Of a DNA stretch of 64,000 bases, positions 60,251 through 64,000 are shown one piece after another. The position numbers and the translations under genes were made by a program. The stretch comes from Prunus persica. Taxonomy: Eukaryota > Streptophyta > Magnoliopsida > Rosales > Rosaceae. The notes beneath the pieces are model-generated. The model worked only from the letters and a program-made list of their open reading frames with translations, did no database searches and had not been told where the DNA came from. The stretch spans positions 26,285,941-26,349,940 of the forward strand of contig NC_034011.1 of the NCBI RefSeq assembly GCF_000346465.2, read 5' to 3'. Position 1 is the first letter of the stretch. The number at the start of each line of letters is the position of its first letter.

Positions 60251-61878
60251 TTAGCAGCGGGATCCCTTCCTGCAGATAAGGGCACCGGCAGTAGTTGTAA
60301 TGGAGCCCACCAGAGAAGAAGGCCTTGCACTGAGGCTTGAAGCCCTGGCGTAGCTTGAAGATGCTCCTGCTCCTGATTGCCTGAAATATGCCCCGTTCAA
60401 CATCAGATCCCCCTCTGACCTCCAGTTCCAACCCCTCCACTCACTTTCCGGTGCATCCTCATGTTTAGTCACCTACGTACATCAATTAATTATTGTTGAT
60501 TTATGTTCATGAATTTATTAGAAAAAACAATATTATTGTAAACTATTCTAATACATAGAATGAGGGATCGAACTTAAGTGCAAGAGAGTTGACACATTGT
60601 ATGGCCGCGACCGGCGTAACTCACTTATGCTAAATTCTAACTAAGTAATTACCTCTTTATTGAAACGTGTATTAGGCGCCAGAAATCTATTGCCTTGGCT
60701 GTTGATAGTTGGAGCTGCACTCCCTCCAATTGCATACATTTCCCAGTGTGTGTAGTCATTGTTCACCACATGAAAATATCCATGTCTACACCTGCACGTG
60801 CAATATATTATTAGGCTCTATTAATTAATTTACTTTCATATATAAAAAAACCAAAGAGTTCATTAATTTTGGAAAATTAATATATCTGTATGTATCTTTA
60901 TGAATTATCACCTTGGCATTCTTTGGACAAGGCCTTCTCCAAAATGATTAAAGGCAACTGTGACCTGCATGCCCTTGTCTTGCGTATAGGAATCGCTGTG
61001 CCCCAAAAGCATGACCTTATCATGATGGGTCATGTAGTTATTGGATATGGTGATGGCTGTGGATCCATGGATGGCATCAATGAGGCCATCATGGCAATTA
61101 GAGAGAGAGCAATGGTCCACCCATATATGTTTCCCACCAAATATGGACACCCCATCGCCGTCCGATATAGTCCACCACCCTGAATGCTGCGGCGAGTCTC
61201 GTATGTTCCCGTTCCCAGCCTGCTTACAGTCGTGGATGTTGATGCCATGGATGATGATGTTGGTGGCATAATGGATGGTGATGCATGGCCCTCCGGCTAT
61301 GTGGACGCTCGCTCCTCTACCGTCGATGGTCTTGAACGAGTTCATTACAAGCTCTTGCTTCAGCTGAACCACCATGTCCCTTTTGAATATAATCCACAAT
61401 GGCTCGTCTTGGATCACTGCGTGTCTTAGGGTTCCGGGTCTAGGGTTCACTGGGTCGTCGTCCCCAGAGTCGGTGACTACGTAGATTCGACCGTTTCTTC
61501 CTCCGATGGCGTCCTTGCCGAACCCAATGGCGCAGTCGGCTAAGCGCTGGCGGTTTTGTTCCCAGTTGGGATCACACCTCCAGCAATCGTCTATGGGGTT
61601 GCCAGTTCCACATGACAAGTAGCCCAAGTTCCTCCTAGAAGCATTGATGCTCCTATACGTACGCATATACATACACAAAAATATTAAACATGAAAGTAAA
61701 TAACAAAATAAGCAGCAAAAGGAAAATAACAAAACATATGTGTCGATCGTGGCGTTATATACCTATGGACTTCCTGTGCTACCAGTTCAGGGTCATGAAG
61801 TTGTGAGGAGGAAGCAAAAGTTGCAGTTAGGAAACAAGTGATGATGAGGAAAATAAGCAAAAGTGAGAGCCCAGCCAT
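60251..61878 (-). CDS. Secreted pectate lyase (polysaccharide lyase family 1)
   Basis: Four coding exons on the minus strand: 61763-61878, 60912-61652, 60653-60791 and 60251-60472, giving 405 residues. Signal peptide [20 protein letters not shown] (cleavage near 22-25). The mature protein has [38 protein letters not shown], the calcium-site motif [33 protein letters not shown], and [17 protein letters not shown] with the catalytic arginine. It cleaves de-esterified homogalacturonan by beta-elimination in the cell wall, typically in fruit softening, growth or pollen. The layout and length match the Arabidopsis PLL group near At4g24780 and At3g27400, as I recall. A TATA box lies 70 bp upstream of the ATG. 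Confidence 0.95.
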
Positions 61879-61945
61879 TTGGTTTCTTGCAGGGAGAGCG
61901 AGATGGGCTTGGTTGAGTTGGAGATACGTCGTTGATTGAGTGGGG

Positions 61946-61952
61946 TTTATAA
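61946..61952 (-). promoter_or_regulatory. TATA box of pectate lyase gene
   Basis: TTATAAA on the minus strand (in CCCTTATAAACCCC), about 70 bp before the start codon. Confidence 0.65.
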
Positions 61953-62742
61953 GGGCGTGTAAAGCCGAGAGTGATGGCGTGATTTAATTAACATTAAAAA
62001 ATGGGTCCTACCATGTCGTAATTTCAGGTTAATCTTCTTTCTTCCTATCCTCCTATCTGTTCGTTTAAAACAGTTAAACAATAAATCTTAGACTTTCAAA
62101 CCTTCCAATTGTCAAATGGTTGACTTTAATGTTTCAACATTTCCACCTCCCACCGCACCCCGTAAACATAAAGTCTCTCGTTCCCCCTTCACTTTTACAC
62201 TTTTACACTTTTATACTTTTACTTACCTCTCTCTCATTCTCTTCATCATTGAAAGATTAATTAATAAAGTGATTATTGTTTTGTTTTGATGCATGGATAA
62301 GATGACTAGAAATGAATATTATTTGTGGTGGTACTTCAAGTACAAGGAGTATCTTATTTGTCTAAAATAAATCTCTGGTTTTTTCCTTTACCGCCGGGTT
62401 TGCCATCACATTTTAACATTAACAGGATTCCAGGGATTAATGGAAACATATTTTCTCCCTTCTCACTTACCACATGATTCATGATGGCTACTTTTGACTC
62501 CTTGCGCTAAAAAGGAAGAAATTCGTACGTATTGTCTAACTTCATTTTGAGAAACGGGATTATAAATATTTATTTTCTGTTTTCAAAAACATATATCAAG
62601 TCAAGTGCATGTCTGGTGGACAAAATTATACCAATCGCCACCTTCAACTGGTTTATTTTATTTGCTTTGCTTCCCCTGACTGCGGACCAATATTTTGATG
62701 ACAAAATTTAAATTATAAATGAAAAGGCAAAGAGCCGAGACG

Positions 62743-62815
62743 TTTTGGTACGACAAAGTGAAGCATTAGCATCAAAGTGTTAAAGAGTAAGCTTTTTGAG
62801 AGACGTTTTCGTTAT
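62743..62815 (+). repeat. Direct repeat copy 1
   Basis: TTTTGGTACGACAAAGTGAA, then ATCAAAGTGTTAAAGAGTAA and CTTTTTGAGA. The second copy at 63849-63922 has TTTTTGGTCCGACAAAGCCA, ATCAAAGCGTTAAGGAATAA and TTTTTTGAGA in the same order and strand. Confidence 0.7.
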
Positions 62816-63015
62816 ACTTTAAGCCATAACAAGAACTAAAACGATGAACAAAGAACAAGGAACACAAACTATATAAGGGTTCCTCCAATATAGGAGTACC
62901 TCCCTCAGCAATGAAACCTTTTATTAAACCCAATAAAAGGGAACTAACAAACTCTCAATAGCTCTCGAGATTACAAACAAATGCCTCACTCTCTTATATA
63001 TTAAACTGCTCCTAA

Positions 63016-63660
63016 GGTCATCTCAATTCATGGACTATAACCCAAATATAGCCCTAAAATAATGCAAAACTCATCTCCAATCATGGGCAAAACAAAACTT
63101 TGACCAAATTTGGAGGGCCACATTTGGTCCTTTAGCCCAAAAAATTATATTTTCAATTTTTAAATATTTTAAAATGTTTAAAATGTTTTCAATTCATGTT
63201 TTAAATGTTTTCAATATTTTAAAATATTTAAAATGTTTTCAATTCATGTTTTCACACATACTTTTTAAATGTTTTAAATGTTTCAATTTGTGTTATTTAA
63301 AAAAAAATTATAAAAAATTCTACACGTGTCACTCAAAAATTAGAGCCCCAAATTTGTTTAAGATTCCTTTAGGATAAGACGTGCCACGTGGACACAAAAT
63401 CTAATCAGAAATCTTGTCATATATGGAATATTGTCTCTAAATAGTAGTTAAATTAAATTAAATAATACATAGTTGTGGTATGTATGAGTGTTATACCATA
63501 GTTTTTATCAAAATAATAAAATAAGAAGAACCCTAAAATATAGTCTTGCATGGCTGGAGATGGAAAAATTTAGCCATGCACTATTCTTTAAAAAATTATT
63601 ACTTTAAAAGGCTAAATTTTTAGCCATGGACTACATTTAGCCTTATGACTGGAGATGGCC
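63016..63660. mobile_element. MITE with GGYCATCTC ends and TAA target duplication
   Basis: A 645-bp element. The left end reads GGTCATCTCAATTCATGGAC and the right end, reverse-complemented, GGCCATCTCCAGTCATAAGG. TAA flanks both ends (63013-63015 and 63661-63663), fitting PIF/Harbinger insertion preference. The interior holds AAATGTTTTAAATG-like repeats and is non-coding. GGCCATCTCCA ends are common in rosid MITEs, from general knowledge. Confidence 0.8.
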
Positions 63661-63848
63661 TAAGATCATCAATTTATACTAGATTGATGACAACCAAATC
63701 CTACTATACATAGGAAATCAGAAACTAAACTAAGTCAAAATCCAAGACCAACTTGGAAGCTTGCGTCCAAACCTCCCAAACATATTACAACTTAGATTCC
63801 TAACTTAGCCAGGAATACAGAATCGATTTCATACCAAACTTCAACAGT

Positions 63849-63922
63849 TTTTGGTCCGACAAAGCCAGGCATAAGTATCAAAGCGTTAAGGAATAAGTTT
63901 TTTGAGACATAAATTGTTTTAA
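63849..63922 (+). repeat. Direct repeat copy 2
   Basis: Partner of the copy at 62743-62815, about 1.1 kb away, with roughly one mismatch in six. The two could be ends of a deleted element or a simple duplication. Confidence 0.7.
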
Positions 63923-64000
63923 CAATAAAAATTTATAAATCTACTAATTATTATTGAAGCATAATAATCGATTTAATATAATCAAATATAAATACTAATT

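Larger units (their letters stand above)
61960..64000. other. Pectate lyase upstream region and repeats
   Basis: No gene seen. Contains an imperfect direct repeat (62743-62815 and 63849-63922) and a miniature inverted-repeat element (63016-63660) between its copies. Confidence 0.5.

Overview
The window is plant nuclear DNA from a eudicot. It is AT-rich, and its protein-coding genes carry many short GT-AG introns. I reconstructed fifteen complete genes whose joined exons stay in frame and end in a stop codon. Gene content and the style of short miniature transposons fit a rosid, possibly Rosaceae; the family is inference, not something the sequence states. I found no viral, bacterial, organellar or CRISPR sequence, no rRNA or tRNA gene, and no transposon with an intact coding region.

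Layout. 0-17 kb: a tandemly duplicated repeat with a Helitron-like end, an RGLG-type RING ubiquitin ligase (+), a small basic plant-specific protein (+), a mitochondrial PPR protein of the At4g35850 type (+), an ESF2/ABT1-like ribosome-biogenesis RRM protein (+) and a RABB1 (Rab2) GTPase (-). 17-36 kb: proteasome beta-2 subunit (-), cytochrome P450 CYP724 of brassinosteroid synthesis (-), a plastid-targeted methyltransferase-like protein (+), a CP31-type chloroplast RNA-binding protein (+) and a NET-domain protein (-). 36-49 kb: an mS38-like mitoribosomal protein (+), a 4.3-kb gene-free stretch, an ABHD17-type hydrolase (+) and a GPDHp-type NAD-glycerol-3-phosphate dehydrogenase (-). 50-57 kb: three related arabinogalactan/mucin-like genes (+) with the ATP23 protease gene lying antisense between the second and third. 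57-60 kb: a 2.1-kb element with about 90-bp terminal inverted repeats and an internal minisatellite. 60-62 kb: a pectate lyase (-). 62-64 kb: repeats and a miniature transposon.

Most genes are unrelated housekeeping genes, but their order is informative. RGLG, CYP724, alpha/beta hydrolase and AGP6/11-like genes appear in the same relative order that I recall for Arabidopsis At5g14420 to At5g14380, while PPR plus RABB1b matches the neighbours At4g35850 and At4g35860. Proteasome beta-2 plus GPDHp, and CP31 plus pectate lyase, also recall Arabidopsis neighbours. The window therefore looks like an ancestral neighbourhood that Arabidopsis has broken into several blocks. The least ordinary part is the arabinogalactan cluster: the three genes share a signal peptide and an upstream promoter block but have very different mature proteins, and only one keeps a GPI-anchor tail.
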